This document shows, one piece after another, positions 7,678-15,992 of a stretch of DNA of 35,913 bases (the first letter of the stretch is position 1; every line of letters begins with the position of its first letter). The DNA lies in assembly GCA_902565305.1 (NCBI GenBank), contig CACFEJ010000013.1, positions 1 to 35,913 on the forward strand, written 5' to 3'. Both the position numbers and the translations under genes were made by a program. The notes below the pieces were generated by a model that searched no databases, had not been told where the DNA came from, and saw only the letters and a list, made by a program, of their open reading frames with translations. This stretch comes from an uncultured Prochlorococcus sp. GTDB taxonomy: Bacteria > Cyanobacteriota > Cyanobacteriia > PCC-6307 > Cyanobiaceae.

Positions 7678-9108
7678 TTGGAAAAACGTTTAAGACTAGC
7701 CCCAAGTCCAACGGGTTTATTTCATATTGGCACAGCGCGAACAGCACTATTCAACTGGTTGTATGCACAAAAAATAGACGGAAAATTTCTCATCAGAATA
7801 GAAGATACAGATTTTCTTCGATCTAAATCTGAATATACAAAAAATATATTAGAGGGATTGAAATGGCTCGGACTTAAATGGGATGAAGAACCTATAAAGC
7901 AAAGCGACCGAATTTCTATTCACAAAAGTTATATCAAAAAGCTATTGGAAAGTGGAGCTGCATATAGGTGCTTTACAACAGAAGATGAAATATCTGAATT
8001 AAGAGAAGAACAAAAAAAGAAAGGATTACCTCCAAAGCATGATAATAGACACAGAAGTCTTTCAAAAGAAGAAATAGAAACATTCATATCCCAAGGGAGG
8101 ACTTCAGTAATAAGGTTTAAGATTGATGAAAAAATTGAAATTAAATGGGTAGATCAGATAAGAGGTGAAATCAAATGGCAAGGTAAAGATTTGGGCGGTG
8201 ATTTAGTTTTGTCAAGAAGAGCTAAAGGATATGAGATTGGAGATCCTTTGTATAATCTTGCAGTTGTTGTTGATGATAATTTCATGAATATTACTCATGT
8301 AGTACGGGGTGAAGACCATATCTCAAACACTGCAAAACAAATATTGATTTATAAAGCATTAAATTTTAATTTGCCAACTTTTTCGCATACACCCTTAATA
8401 CTAAATAGCGAAGGGAAAAAATTATCTAAGAGAGATTGCGTAACTTCAATCGACCAATTTAGAGAAATGGGATATTTACCTGAGGCATTATCGAACTATA
8501 TGGCCTTTTTAGGTTGGTCTCCAAAATCTGCCGACAGAGAAATACTTTCACTTGAAGAGATATCTGAAATTTTTGACTTATCAGAAATAAATAAAGCTGG
8601 AGCCAAATTCAGTTGGGAAAAACTTAACTGGATTAATTCTCAATATATAAAAAATATGGAATCAATAAAATTAAGTGAGCTCATGAAGAAATACTGGGAT
8701 GATAATGGATGGATGCCGCCATCTCAAGAATGGACTTATAAATTAGCAATTTTGATTAGAGACTCTATGACTCTTTTAAAAGATTCAATTGATCAATCAA
8801 AACCATTTTTCTTAATACCTACAATTCAAAAAGAAGGTCAAGATTTTCTGGAAAACAAAGAAAGCAAATTATCTCTTAAACTAATCTTAAATTATTTAAT
8901 TGAACAAAATACTATAAAACTAAATAAAGAGAAAGCCAAAGAAATAATAAACGAAATCTCAAAAAAGCATAATATTAAAAAAGGCATATTAATGAAATCA
9001 CTAAGAGTGGCCTTTTTTGGATCTCTCAGTGGGCCAGATTTAATTCAAAGTTGGGAGCTTTTCGCAGAGAGTAAGACTGATAGAACTCGAATTGAAAGAT
9101 GTCTTTAA
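7678..9108 (+). CDS. gltX: Glutamyl-tRNA synthetase, TTG start
   Basis: This class-I synthetase charges tRNA with glutamate. In organisms with GatCAB it may also mischarge tRNA-Gln, and its product feeds tetrapyrrole synthesis. The 476-residue protein shows HIGT at 16-19 (APSPTGLFHIGTA) and KLSKR at 248-252 (SEGKKLSKRDC), so both ATP-binding signatures are intact. The GxDLxLSRRxxG region and the C-terminal anticodon-binding helices are also present. The start is TTG at 7678. Between it and the tRNA-Asp 3' end there is no in-frame ATG or GTG, and a later start would destroy the Rossmann strand RLRLAPSPTG. The stop abuts the convergent antiporter stop with no spacer. Confidence 0.97.
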   Translation: MEKRLRLAPSPTGLFHIGTARTALFNWLYAQKIDGKFLIRIEDTDFLRSKSEYTKNILEGLKWLGLKWDEEPIKQSDRISIHKSYIKKLLESGAAYRCFTTEDEISELREEQKKKGLPPKHDNRHRSLSKEEIETFISQGRTSVIRFKIDEKIEIKWVDQIRGEIKWQGKDLGGDLVLSRRAKGYEIGDPLYNLAVVVDDNFMNITHVVRGEDHISNTAKQILIYKALNFNLPTFSHTPLILNSEGKKLSKRDCVTSIDQFREMGYLPEALSNYMAFLGWSPKSADREILSLEEISEIFDLSEINKAGAKFSWEKLNWINSQYIKNMESIKLSELMKKYWDDNGWMPPSQEWTYKLAILIRDSMTLLKDSIDQSKPFFLIPTIQKEGQDFLENKESKLSLKLILNYLIEQNTIKLNKEKAKEIINEISKKHNIKKGILMKSLRVAFFGSLSGPDLIQSWELFAESKTDRTRIERCL

Positions 9109-10314
9109 TCAATCAAAATTATTTTTTTGGCCTAATTCAAGTCTATTTGCCAAAGGTTTAGCTGAAAGTCCTTGTATTCCTACTGTCATCAAAATAGTTA
9201 GAAAAACTAAACCTTGGAGACGGCCAGCCCCAAGGATACCAGCCTGCTCTAATCTGATAGAAAAAAGAGAAGCTACAGCTGCAGTAACAATACCTCTTGG
9301 TGCTAACCAGGCTAAAAATATTTTTTCTTTTAAGCTTAATTCTCTCCCCATTGTTGCTATCCAGATAGAGATTGGGCGAACAATTACCATTAACATAAAA
9401 ACGCAAAGAACCCCTCCCCAGCCAAGCGGACTTAGTTCACCCCAAGAAACGTCAGCGGCTAAGAGAGGGAAAAGAACTGTTATTGCTAATTGAGCTAATT
9501 CACCTATTAGATTATCCAATCTCTTCTTATCTACAACTTCTCTTTTGCCTACAATAAAACCTGCCGCGACAGAAGCCGGCAAACCTGATTCTGGTAAAAA
9601 ATATTCGCAAATACCATACACAAGGAAAATAAAGCCAAGGGTAACTTGAAGCTCTATACCAAATGAGGCTTCGGTTTTTATTTTCTTTAAAATTTCTGAT
9701 AGTAACCATCCTGCGCTTAATCCGATTAAGACTCCTCCCCCTAGTCTTTGCATTAATGCTATAAATACATCGTTAATCCCATGGAGGTCACCTAAAGTCA
9801 GTTCTAAAAGCAGTAATGCTAATACCGCACCAATTGGTTCAAGCAACAACCCCTCAGCTTTTAAAACTTCCGAGAGTGGGGAAGCTAATTTTATTTGTTC
9901 CACTAATGGAGAGACAACTGTTGGCCCAGTAGCTAGAACTATGGCACTATATATTCCTGCGACTTGCCATGAGAGGCCAGCCAGCCAATGAGCAATAAAA
10001 ATTCCACCTGATAATGAAATAAAAAGTCTTACCAATGAAATTTTCAAAACAGTATTTCTTATATTCCCCTCAGGCAGTTTTAAATTTAATCCCCCTTCAA
10101 AAAGAACCAAAGAGACCAAAAGCCCCACAATAGTTTCAAGCCCTTGCCCGAGATCTAAAGGCTCAACGAGTCCTAATCCTGATCTTCCGATGAATAATCC
10201 AGAAAGCAATAAAATAACAACACTTGGGAATCCTGTAAAAGAAGAAAATAATCTAGCGCAAGCACCTGCAAATACAGTTATCCCCCAAAGTAGTCCTAGC
10301 CTTTCAGGCGTCAT
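9109..10314 (-). CDS. Na+(K+)/H+ antiporter, CPA1/NhaP-type
   Basis: The 401-residue integral membrane protein has about twelve hydrophobic segments. Diagnostic stretches are LFEGGLNLKL, the unwound-helix motif YSAIVLATGPTVVSPLVEQ and FLAWLAPRGIVTAAVASLFS near the C-terminus, all typical of the Na_H_Exchanger fold. A large cytosolic TrkA-type regulatory domain is absent. It probably exports sodium or another monovalent cation in exchange for protons, which matters for a marine cell, but the ion cannot be read from sequence. It is convergent with gltX. About 160 AT-rich bases separate its start from the hli gene, with no clear motif. Confidence 0.9.
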   Translation of the reverse strand: MTPERLGLLWGITVFAGACARLFSSFTGFPSVVILLLSGLFIGRSGLGLVEPLDLGQGLETIVGLLVSLVLFEGGLNLKLPEGNIRNTVLKISLVRLFISLSGGIFIAHWLAGLSWQVAGIYSAIVLATGPTVVSPLVEQIKLASPLSEVLKAEGLLLEPIGAVLALLLLELTLGDLHGINDVFIALMQRLGGGVLIGLSAGWLLSEILKKIKTEASFGIELQVTLGFIFLVYGICEYFLPESGLPASVAAGFIVGKREVVDKKRLDNLIGELAQLAITVLFPLLAADVSWGELSPLGWGGVLCVFMLMVIVRPISIWIATMGRELSLKEKIFLAWLAPRGIVTAAVASLFSIRLEQAGILGAGRLQGLVFLTILMTVGIQGLSAKPLANRLELGQKNNFD

Positions 10315-10418
10315 ATAAAATTATAAATAATAAAAAATTTTAATTATTTAGATTAAATCAATAATCTTATCTCAAGTCCAATAAATACAATACTTGTTAA
10401 TTTAATACATCGGATGAA

Positions 10419-10441
10419 AAAGATTTATTTTTTAAATCTTT
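10419..10441 (-). terminator. Hairpin downstream of hli
   Basis: Nine-base arms AAAGATTTA (10419-10427) and TAAATCTTT (10433-10441) surround a five-base loop. Read on the minus strand, the hairpin lies 35 bases beyond the hli stop. Its descending arm ends in TTT followed by two more T, fitting an intrinsic terminator for the tsaD-hli unit. All pairs but one per arm are A-T, so stability is modest. Confidence 0.5.
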
Positions 10442-10476
10442 CAAAACTTCTTTTAAGAAAATGAATAGTATTTTTA

Positions 10477-10653
10477 TTAAGAAAACTGGCTTATTAAAGC
10501 AATAATTATAAAAATAATTCCTATACCAACAATTGCCATCCTTCCATTCCATATTTCAGCTTGAGGGGTAAAACCTCTTTTCCACAAATTTAGTTCCTTT
10601 TTATCAACGAAGTTTTTTGTTTCTTTGATATCGACTTTAGGTTGTTTGTTCAT
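10477..10653 (-). CDS. High-light-inducible protein (HLIP/SCP), 58 aa
   Basis: This short gene encodes a single-helix chlorophyll-binding-type protein of the LHC superfamily that protects photosystems under excess light. A charged N-terminus (MNKQPKVDIKETKNF) and LNLWKRGFTPQ are followed by the family signature AEIWNGRMAIVGI (residues 32-44; E33, N36 and R38 are the conserved chlorophyll/ion-pair positions). The hydrophobic helix runs to the end (IIALISQFS). Here Ile replaces the usual Met after RMA. The gene starts five bases after the tsaD stop, on the same strand, with no Shine-Dalgarno in between. It is probably cotranscribed with tsaD or has a promoter inside it. Confidence 0.93.
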   Translation of the reverse strand: MNKQPKVDIKETKNFVDKKELNLWKRGFTPQAEIWNGRMAIVGIGIIFIIIALISQFS

Positions 10654-10658
10654 TGAAG

Positions 10659-11729
10659 TTAGAAAGGAGGATTTTCTTCATAAAGAGTATTTGCTTGTTC
10701 AATTGATAGTCTTCCTGCGACGCCTAATTTAAGGGAACTTAAATGATCCTTAAATTTGATCCTGAACAACGCTGCCGCTCCAATCATTGCGGCATTATCT
10801 GTACAAAGATTAAGAGGAGCTAAATGAACTTTAATGGATTTTTTACTAGCTTCACTAATCATCATTTTTCTTAATGTATTGTTAGCAGCCACTCCCCCAA
10901 CCACAACAACATTATCCAAACTATGATCATCTGCGCATTTTATTGTTCTCTCTACCAAGACCTCTGCCACTACTCTCTCAAAACTTGCAGCAATATCAGG
11001 AATTGGAACGATCTTCCCTTCCAAATTTATTTTCTCAACTAATCTTAGTACGGCAGTTTTTAGACCACTAAAAGAGAAATCATATTTAAGAAATCCACCT
11101 TTTTTATCTGAAATCCTACACTTTGGAAAATTAAATTTCATGGGGTCCCCATTTTTAGCGATCTTTTCAATTGCCGGTCCTCCTGGATAACTAAGACCTA
11201 ATAGTCTGCCAACTTTATCAAAGGCTTCTCCAGCAGCATCATCAAAACTTTTCCCAAGTCTTTGCATTCTCCTTCTTTCATCAACCTTTATCAATTCAGT
11301 ATGCCCACCGCTGACAAGTAATGTAAGGAAGGATTTCTTTGGATAGTTCTCAGAAAAAAGAATTGAAGATAAATGCCCCTCCAAATGATGAATTCCCAAA
11401 AATGGTTTTGAATGTAACATGCAAAGTGATCTTGCAGTTATGGAGCCAACTCGTAAACAACCAACTAATCCAGGAGCAACAGTTGATGCAATATAATCGA
11501 CTTCCTCAATTTTAATTTTTGATTCTTCTAAAGCCTTAACTAAAACAAAAGGTAATGCCTCTAAATGCTTTCTAGCTGCAAGTTCAGGCACAACTCCTCC
11601 CCATTTTGAATGATCTTCAATTTGAGAGGCAATTATATTTGAATGTATTCTGAAAGTATCGCCAATATTAGAAACTATTGAGACAGAGGTCTCATCACAA
11701 CTTGTTTCAATAGCTAAAACTTTATGCAT
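10659..11729 (-). CDS. tsaD: tRNA N6-threonylcarbamoyladenosine transferase TsaD
   Basis: It transfers threonylcarbamoyl from the TsaC product to A37 of ANN-decoding tRNAs, with TsaB and TsaE as partners. The 356-residue ASKHA-fold protein begins VLAIETSCDETSVSIV and carries GIHHLEGHL, giving metal ligands H115 and H119. It also has LVSGGHTEL, the FDDAAGEAFDKVGRLLGLSYPGG block and a C-terminal NLCTDNAAMIG with the third metal-binding Asp. Length is slightly above the usual 335-345. The hli gene follows after five bases. Divergent psaF starts 74 bases away, so that short gap must hold two promoters. Confidence 0.97.
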   Translation of the reverse strand: MHKVLAIETSCDETSVSIVSNIGDTFRIHSNIIASQIEDHSKWGGVVPELAARKHLEALPFVLVKALEESKIKIEEVDYIASTVAPGLVGCLRVGSITARSLCMLHSKPFLGIHHLEGHLSSILFSENYPKKSFLTLLVSGGHTELIKVDERRRMQRLGKSFDDAAGEAFDKVGRLLGLSYPGGPAIEKIAKNGDPMKFNFPKCRISDKKGGFLKYDFSFSGLKTAVLRLVEKINLEGKIVPIPDIAASFERVVAEVLVERTIKCADDHSLDNVVVVGGVAANNTLRKMMISEASKKSIKVHLAPLNLCTDNAAMIGAAALFRIKFKDHLSSLKLGVAGRLSIEQANTLYEENPPF

Positions 11730-11803
11730 TTTTGATTCAACTTGTTCTATTTTAATATTAATTTCTTACTTAACACACTATAAGGAATTAAAGATTGCAA
11801 CTT

Positions 11804-12358
11804 ATGAAATTCTTTTTTTCAATAATAACCTCAGTTTTTCTGTTCCTCGGAATTACTCCAATTGCTTTAGCTGCCAATGGGCCTGCCTTAAACGCAGATA
11901 GAGCTAGCACTGAATATACTGCTTCAGCCCTCACAAAATGCTCTGAAAATCCTAAATTCATGGAGAGAGCAAATTCTGCAAATACTCAAAAAGACATCGC
12001 AAGATTTGAAAGATATGGAAAAGCATCATGCGGAGATGATGGCCTTCCACATTTAATAATTGGACCTCCTCTTGAGCCATGGGGAGCCCTTTTAAATAGA
12101 GGTCATGAAGGAGATTTACTTATTCCTGGAGTACTGTTCATTTATATTGCAGGAATAATAGGTTGGTCAGGGAGAGAGTATCTGATTGAATCAAAAAAGA
12201 CTAAGAACCCTGCAGATCTTGAGATCATTATTGACCTAGACTTAGCCAGAAAATGTCTTGTAAAAGGAGCTCAATGGCCTCTTCTTGCTAATAAGCAAGG
12301 TAGAAATGGAGATTTAAGAGAGAAAGATAATAATATTACACTTAATGGTCCTCGCTAA
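11804..12358 (+). CDS. psaF: Photosystem I subunit III, PsaF
   Basis: PsaF is a lumenal/transmembrane photosystem I subunit that helps dock plastocyanin or cytochrome c6 and lines the edge of the complex. It opens with a cleavable signal peptide (MKFFFSIITSVFLFLGITPIALA; cleavage after ALA likely). The lumenal domain carries Cys residues (TKCSEN, KASCGDDG), then comes the GDLLIPGVLFIYIAGIIGWSGREYL helix. An in-frame TTG at 11795 lies eight bases after AAGGA (11782-11786), a better-spaced ribosome site than for the ATG at 11804, so a start three codons earlier is possible. It is followed by psaJ after 28 bases. Confidence 0.97.
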   Translation: MKFFFSIITSVFLFLGITPIALAANGPALNADRASTEYTASALTKCSENPKFMERANSANTQKDIARFERYGKASCGDDGLPHLIIGPPLEPWGALLNRGHEGDLLIPGVLFIYIAGIIGWSGREYLIESKKTKNPADLEIIIDLDLARKCLVKGAQWPLLANKQGRNGDLREKDNNITLNGPR

Positions 12359-12386
12359 AAATCTTTAAAAAACTTTCATAAAACAA

Positions 12387-12521
12387 ATGTTCAAAATTCT
12401 AAACACAAAATTTGTCAGATCTGCCCCAGTAGTAGCAGCAATTTGGCTAAGCCTTACCGCTGGAATAATTATTGAATTTAATAGATTTTTCCCAGATTTA
12501 TTATTTCATCCAATGAGTTGA
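12387..12521 (+). CDS. psaJ: Photosystem I subunit IX, PsaJ, 44 aa
   Basis: PsaJ is a one-helix photosystem I protein that packs against PsaF. The frame reads [20 protein letters not shown], then [20 protein letters not shown] and ends HPMS. The Ala/Ile-rich helix, a Glu near its lumenal end and the FFPDLLFHP tail are the family pattern at the standard length of about 42-44 residues. It lies 28 bases after psaF, with a terminator hairpin nine bases past its stop, so psaF-psaJ is almost certainly a bicistronic unit. Confidence 0.96.
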   Translation: MFKILNTKFVRSAPVVAAIWLSLTAGIIIEFNRFFPDLLFHPMS

Positions 12522-12530
12522 TAAAGAGAA

Positions 12531-12566
12531 AATAATCAAGTTTTTATTAACTTGATTATTTTTTTT
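12531..12566. terminator. Terminator between convergent psaJ and gmk
   Basis: A perfect ten-base stem (AATAATCAAG at 12531-12540, CTTGATTATT at 12551-12560) with a ten-base loop is followed by six more T (12561-12566). This is an intrinsic terminator for psaFJ on the plus strand. It overlaps the last codons and stop of gmk. On the minus strand the bases after the stem are also U-rich, so it may work in both directions. Confidence 0.75.
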
Positions 12567-13090
12567 ACTGTTTCATCAACATTGTGATTGGTTAATGCAA
12601 AATCAAATTGATTTGATACTGAAATCTCATAATTAGCCCTTGAGAGTCTCTTTTTAATTGCCTCTTCTTTTTCTGTACCTCTATTTCTTATTCTTCTCTC
12701 TAACTCTTTTTTATTCGGAGGAAGTAAAAATATTGATAGTGAATTAGGAAACTTATTTTTTATTTGCCTAGCACCCTCTACTTCAATTTCAAGTAGTACG
12801 TTAAATCCCTTTTTTATTTTCTCATTAACAGATGACAAAGGAGTTCCATAGTAGTTTCCAGCGAATTGAGCCCATTCAAGAAAAAGGTTTTGTTCAATCA
12901 TTTCTTTAAACTTTTCTTGATTTAAAAAGTAGTAATTTTCTCCGTCCTTCTCTCCCTCTCTAGGTTCTCTAGTAGTTGCAGAAATTGAAAGCCAAAAATT
13001 TTTTTCTTTACCTAATATTTCTTTAACAACTGTTCCTTTACCGACACCGCTGGGTCCAGTAAGGATAATAAGTTTTTTTTTATTTTTCAT
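12536..13090 (-). CDS. gmk: Guanylate kinase
   Basis: It phosphorylates GMP to GDP with ATP, in the cytosol. The 184-residue protein shows the P-loop GPSGVGKGT at 12-20, the GMP-binding block SISATTREPREGEKDGENYYF and the lid region ERRIRNRGTEKEEAIKKRL. Length is slightly under the 200-residue average, and the C-terminus is truncated relative to longer homologues but complete in fold. Its 3' end is built into the psaJ terminator hairpin. It is divergent from the RqcH-like gene, with 49 bases between start codons. Confidence 0.97.
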   Translation of the reverse strand: MKNKKKLIILTGPSGVGKGTVVKEILGKEKNFWLSISATTREPREGEKDGENYYFLNQEKFKEMIEQNLFLEWAQFAGNYYGTPLSSVNEKIKKGFNVLLEIEVEGARQIKNKFPNSLSIFLLPPNKKELERRIRNRGTEKEEAIKKRLSRANYEISVSNQFDFALTNHNVDETVKKIIKLIKT

Positions 13091-13139
13091 ATTAAATTTT
13101 TTACAGTAAAATAAACATCTTGTGAATTAAGTAGGAATA

Positions 13140-14864
13140 ATGCAAAAAGGTGTTCCACAGATAATGGACATTACATCTATTAGATCTGTCTTGCATTATT
13201 TGACAAGGAATATCTTACCTTCAAAGTTTGAAACTGCCCAACAACCAGAGCCTAATACAATTCAATTATGTTTCAGAGGAGTTGACTCTCAAACATGGTT
13301 AGAAGTTTCATGGAATGGAGACTCTCCTAGAATACTAAAGATAAATAAACCAGAAAAGATTGGGAGAGAAAGCACACTTTCTAAACAAATAAGATATGGA
13401 TTAAAGTATATGGCTTTAATTTCGATTGATCAAGATGATTTCGAGAGAGTTATAAAATTTAGTTTTGCGAAAAAACCTGGAGATAAAATTAATAAGTATT
13501 TAATTTTTGAATTAATGGGAAAACATAGCAATATTTTTTATTTGGATAATAAACAAAAAATTATTGCCGTTGGTAAACAAATTAAATCAAGTCAATCTAG
13601 TTTTAGAACAATTTCAACAGGTTCAATTTATTCTGGCCCTCCAGTTAATCTCAAAAAAAAACCTAGAGAAGATGAGTCTTTTCAGTCATGGAAAAACTCA
13701 ATTTCAATAGTACCTGAGTCTTTAAAATACTGTTTAATAAATACCTATCAAGGAGTAAGCCCTATCCTCACAAAACAATTAGAGGTTATTAGTAAAACTG
13801 GCAATCCGCAAATAATGGAAAAAAATATTGATTTCATTAGCGATTCGGACTTAAAGGAGATATTTAAAAATTGGAAGATTTGGATAAATAGGTTTAAAAA
13901 CAATAACTTTAAGTTTTCTACATTTAACAATGATTTTTATTGCGTTTGGTTTTTTGATAAAGAAATTAATTGCGAAAATAAAATAGATTTATGCACTAGT
14001 TTAGAGAATTATTATGATCATAATCTGAAACAAAAAAAACTTGAATTATTGGGAAAGAAAATTGAAGGGATAATTTTTAGACAGACCAATACTGAGAAAA
14101 AAAATTTAAATATTCAATATGATCTTCTGACAAAATCAGAGAACTACGAGGTATATAAAGAAAAAGCTGACAATATATTCGCTTCAAATGAAATTACAAA
14201 ACAAGATATTATTAAAGGACAAAAACTATATAAAAAGTCAAAAAAACTTAAGAGATCTAGAGAATTGATAAAAGAAAGATTAAGTATTTACACAACAAAT
14301 ATTGAAAGATTAGAAGAATTCACTACTCTTCTAGAAAATTTAAATTCTTTAAATCATGAAAAACTTTTTATGAGAATCAAACTACTGGAAGAAATTATGG
14401 AAGAAATTTGTAACGAGTTTAATATCAATATCAAGAGGCAAAGAGAAGATCAGAAAAGTACATATGAGATACAATCTTCACCAATTCAAGTTGACACTCC
14501 CACAGGATTGAAGCTTCAGGTAGGGAGAAATATGAGGCAAAATGACTTAATAAGCTTTAAGTTTTCAAAAAAAGGCGATTTATGGTTTCATGCACAGGAA
14601 TCACCAGGCAGTCATGTAGTTTTGAAATCTTCATCTCAGGCAGCATCTGAACAGGATCTTCAAATAGCTGCAGATTTAGCTGCTTTATTTAGTAAGGCAA
14701 AAAGAAACATTAAAGTGCCAATTAATTTAGTAAAAATTAAAGATTTACAAAAAATCAAAAAAGGAGGACCGGGTTGCGTTTCCTTTAAAAATGGAGAAAT
14801 TATTTGGGGAAATCCTACAAGAGGAGAAGATTACATTAAAAAAAATCTTAAAATTGTAATTTAG
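13140..14864 (+). CDS. RqcH/NFACT-family ribosome quality-control protein
   Basis: The 574-residue protein has an NFACT-N domain starting MDITSIRSVLHYLTRNILPSK. A long Lys-rich helical middle (about 290-430) fits the coiled coil, and a C-terminal NFACT-R (DUF814) domain includes VGRNMRQNDLISFK and GDLWFHAQESPGSHVVL. Bacterial RqcH binds 50S subunits carrying stalled peptidyl-tRNA and adds C-terminal alanine tails. The older label 'fibronectin-binding' reflects a Gram-positive homologue and is unlikely here. The ATG at 13140 has AGGA only three bases upstream. A second ATG at 13164 starts precisely at the domain and is a good alternative. It is a single gene, divergent from gmk. Confidence 0.9.
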   Translation: MQKGVPQIMDITSIRSVLHYLTRNILPSKFETAQQPEPNTIQLCFRGVDSQTWLEVSWNGDSPRILKINKPEKIGRESTLSKQIRYGLKYMALISIDQDDFERVIKFSFAKKPGDKINKYLIFELMGKHSNIFYLDNKQKIIAVGKQIKSSQSSFRTISTGSIYSGPPVNLKKKPREDESFQSWKNSISIVPESLKYCLINTYQGVSPILTKQLEVISKTGNPQIMEKNIDFISDSDLKEIFKNWKIWINRFKNNNFKFSTFNNDFYCVWFFDKEINCENKIDLCTSLENYYDHNLKQKKLELLGKKIEGIIFRQTNTEKKNLNIQYDLLTKSENYEVYKEKADNIFASNEITKQDIIKGQKLYKKSKKLKRSRELIKERLSIYTTNIERLEEFTTLLENLNSLNHEKLFMRIKLLEEIMEEICNEFNINIKRQREDQKSTYEIQSSPIQVDTPTGLKLQVGRNMRQNDLISFKFSKKGDLWFHAQESPGSHVVLKSSSQAASEQDLQIAADLAALFSKAKRNIKVPINLVKIKDLQKIKKGGPGCVSFKNGEIIWGNPTRGEDYIKKNLKIVI

Positions 14865-14892
14865 TTTATAATAAAAAAAATTTTAAATTTAA

Positions 14893-15153
14893 ATGTTTGA
14901 TTTTCTTTTGGGCACTCATGAATTTTTAGGAAATCATAGTTTTCCTGAATTTATTGTTGGATATCTATTTGGTGCTGCACTAATAATTGGAGCTCCTACT
15001 GTTTTTTTGCTACTTGCCTTCGTAAGCGCCCTAATGAAAACAAATGGGAAAATGGGTGGATATAGAGAATATGAAACTTATGGTGAATCATCTTTGAATG
15101 ATGCCCCTCCTTTCTTATTACCAGATCCCACTAATCCTAAATTAAGCAAATAA
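14893..15153 (+). CDS. Small single-helix membrane protein, 86 aa
   Basis: I cannot name this protein with confidence. It opens MFDFLLGTHEFLGNHSFPEF, then has one clear transmembrane helix (about residues 22-47, VGYLFGAALIIGAPTVFLLL...). A soluble tail with a GGYREYETYGESS segment and a Pro-rich end (DAPPFLLPDPTNPK) follows. The shape, a short lumenal-type N-terminus with a Gly/Ala-rich helix, is like small photosystem-associated subunits, and the neighbours tatC, petC and petA are thylakoid-related. That functional link is inference from context only. It is 28 bases after the RqcH-like gene and 80 bases before tatC. Confidence 0.7.
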   Translation: MFDFLLGTHEFLGNHSFPEFIVGYLFGAALIIGAPTVFLLLAFVSALMKTNGKMGGYREYETYGESSLNDAPPFLLPDPTNPKLSK

Positions 15154-15233
15154 TTAATTTTATCGAAAAATAAATTGGACTTTGACAATAGTAATTTTAA
15201 ACCTTTTTCTTACAAAATCTTTATCAATTAATA

Positions 15234-15992
15234 ATGAGAGGTACAGGTCAAAGTGAAAAAAAATTATCAGATTCGATGACTTTTAGTGATCATTTAGAGG
15301 AGCTTCGTCAAAGGATACTAAACTCAATTTACTCAATACTTATTTCAATATTCTTCAGTTTTCTCATCATAAAGCCATTAATATCTTTTTTAGAAATCCC
15401 AGCTGGTGATATTCATTTACTACAACTTGCTCCAGGTGAGTTTTTATTTGTCGCTATTAAAGTTGCAGGTTACAGCGGATTAATAGTTTCTATGCCTTAT
15501 ATTTTTTATCAAATAATTTTATTCATTTCTCCTGGTTTAACAAAACAAGAAAAAAGCCTTATCTTGCCCGCAGTTTTTGGTTCAGGTCTTCTGTTTTTTT
15601 TAGGATTAATTTTTTCTTGGTGGATATTAGTCCCTGCAGCAATAAATTTCTTCATTAGTTTTGGTGCTGATATTGTTGAACCAACTTGGTCTATAGAAAG
15701 ATATTTTGATTTTGTTCTCTTATTAATGTCTAGCACTGCAATAGCTTTTCAATTGCCAGTACTACAATTTATTCTTGGTTCTCTTGGAATAATCACAACA
15801 GAAAAAATGATTTCGAATTGGAAGATAGTTGTAATTTCCTCAGCAATATTATCTGCAGTGATTACCCCTTCAACGGACCCATTGACTATGTCATTGCTAT
15901 CTATATCAATTGTGTTTTTATTTTTTGTGGGTACTGGATTAACTTACTTATCAGAAAATCTCAAGTCAAAAACTCTTTCATCTTATCATTAA
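15234..15992 (+). CDS. tatC: Sec-independent protein translocase subunit TatC
   Basis: TatC is the receptor of the twin-arginine pathway, which exports folded proteins across the thylakoid and plasma membranes. The 252-residue protein carries the conserved N-terminal block FSDHLEELRQRI (17-28) and six hydrophobic helices. The loop LAPGEFLFVAIKVAGYSGL and the YIFYQIILFISPGLTKQEK segment are typical of the family. Its last 32 bases overlap the 3' end of the minus-strand gene 15961-16278. PetC, encoded 410 bases downstream, has a twin-arginine N-terminus and is a predicted client. Confidence 0.97.
   Translation: MRGTGQSEKKLSDSMTFSDHLEELRQRILNSIYSILISIFFSFLIIKPLISFLEIPAGDIHLLQLAPGEFLFVAIKVAGYSGLIVSMPYIFYQIILFISPGLTKQEKSLILPAVFGSGLLFFLGLIFSWWILVPAAINFFISFGADIVEPTWSIERYFDFVLLLMSSTAIAFQLPVLQFILGSLGIITTEKMISNWKIVVISSAILSAVITPSTDPLTMSLLSISIVFLFFVGTGLTYLSENLKSKTLSSYH

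Noticed and set aside
15182-15187. TTGACA upstream of tatC as a -35 box
   Set aside because: No TATAAT-like hexamer occurs 16-18 bases downstream, so a promoter cannot be supported from this alone.
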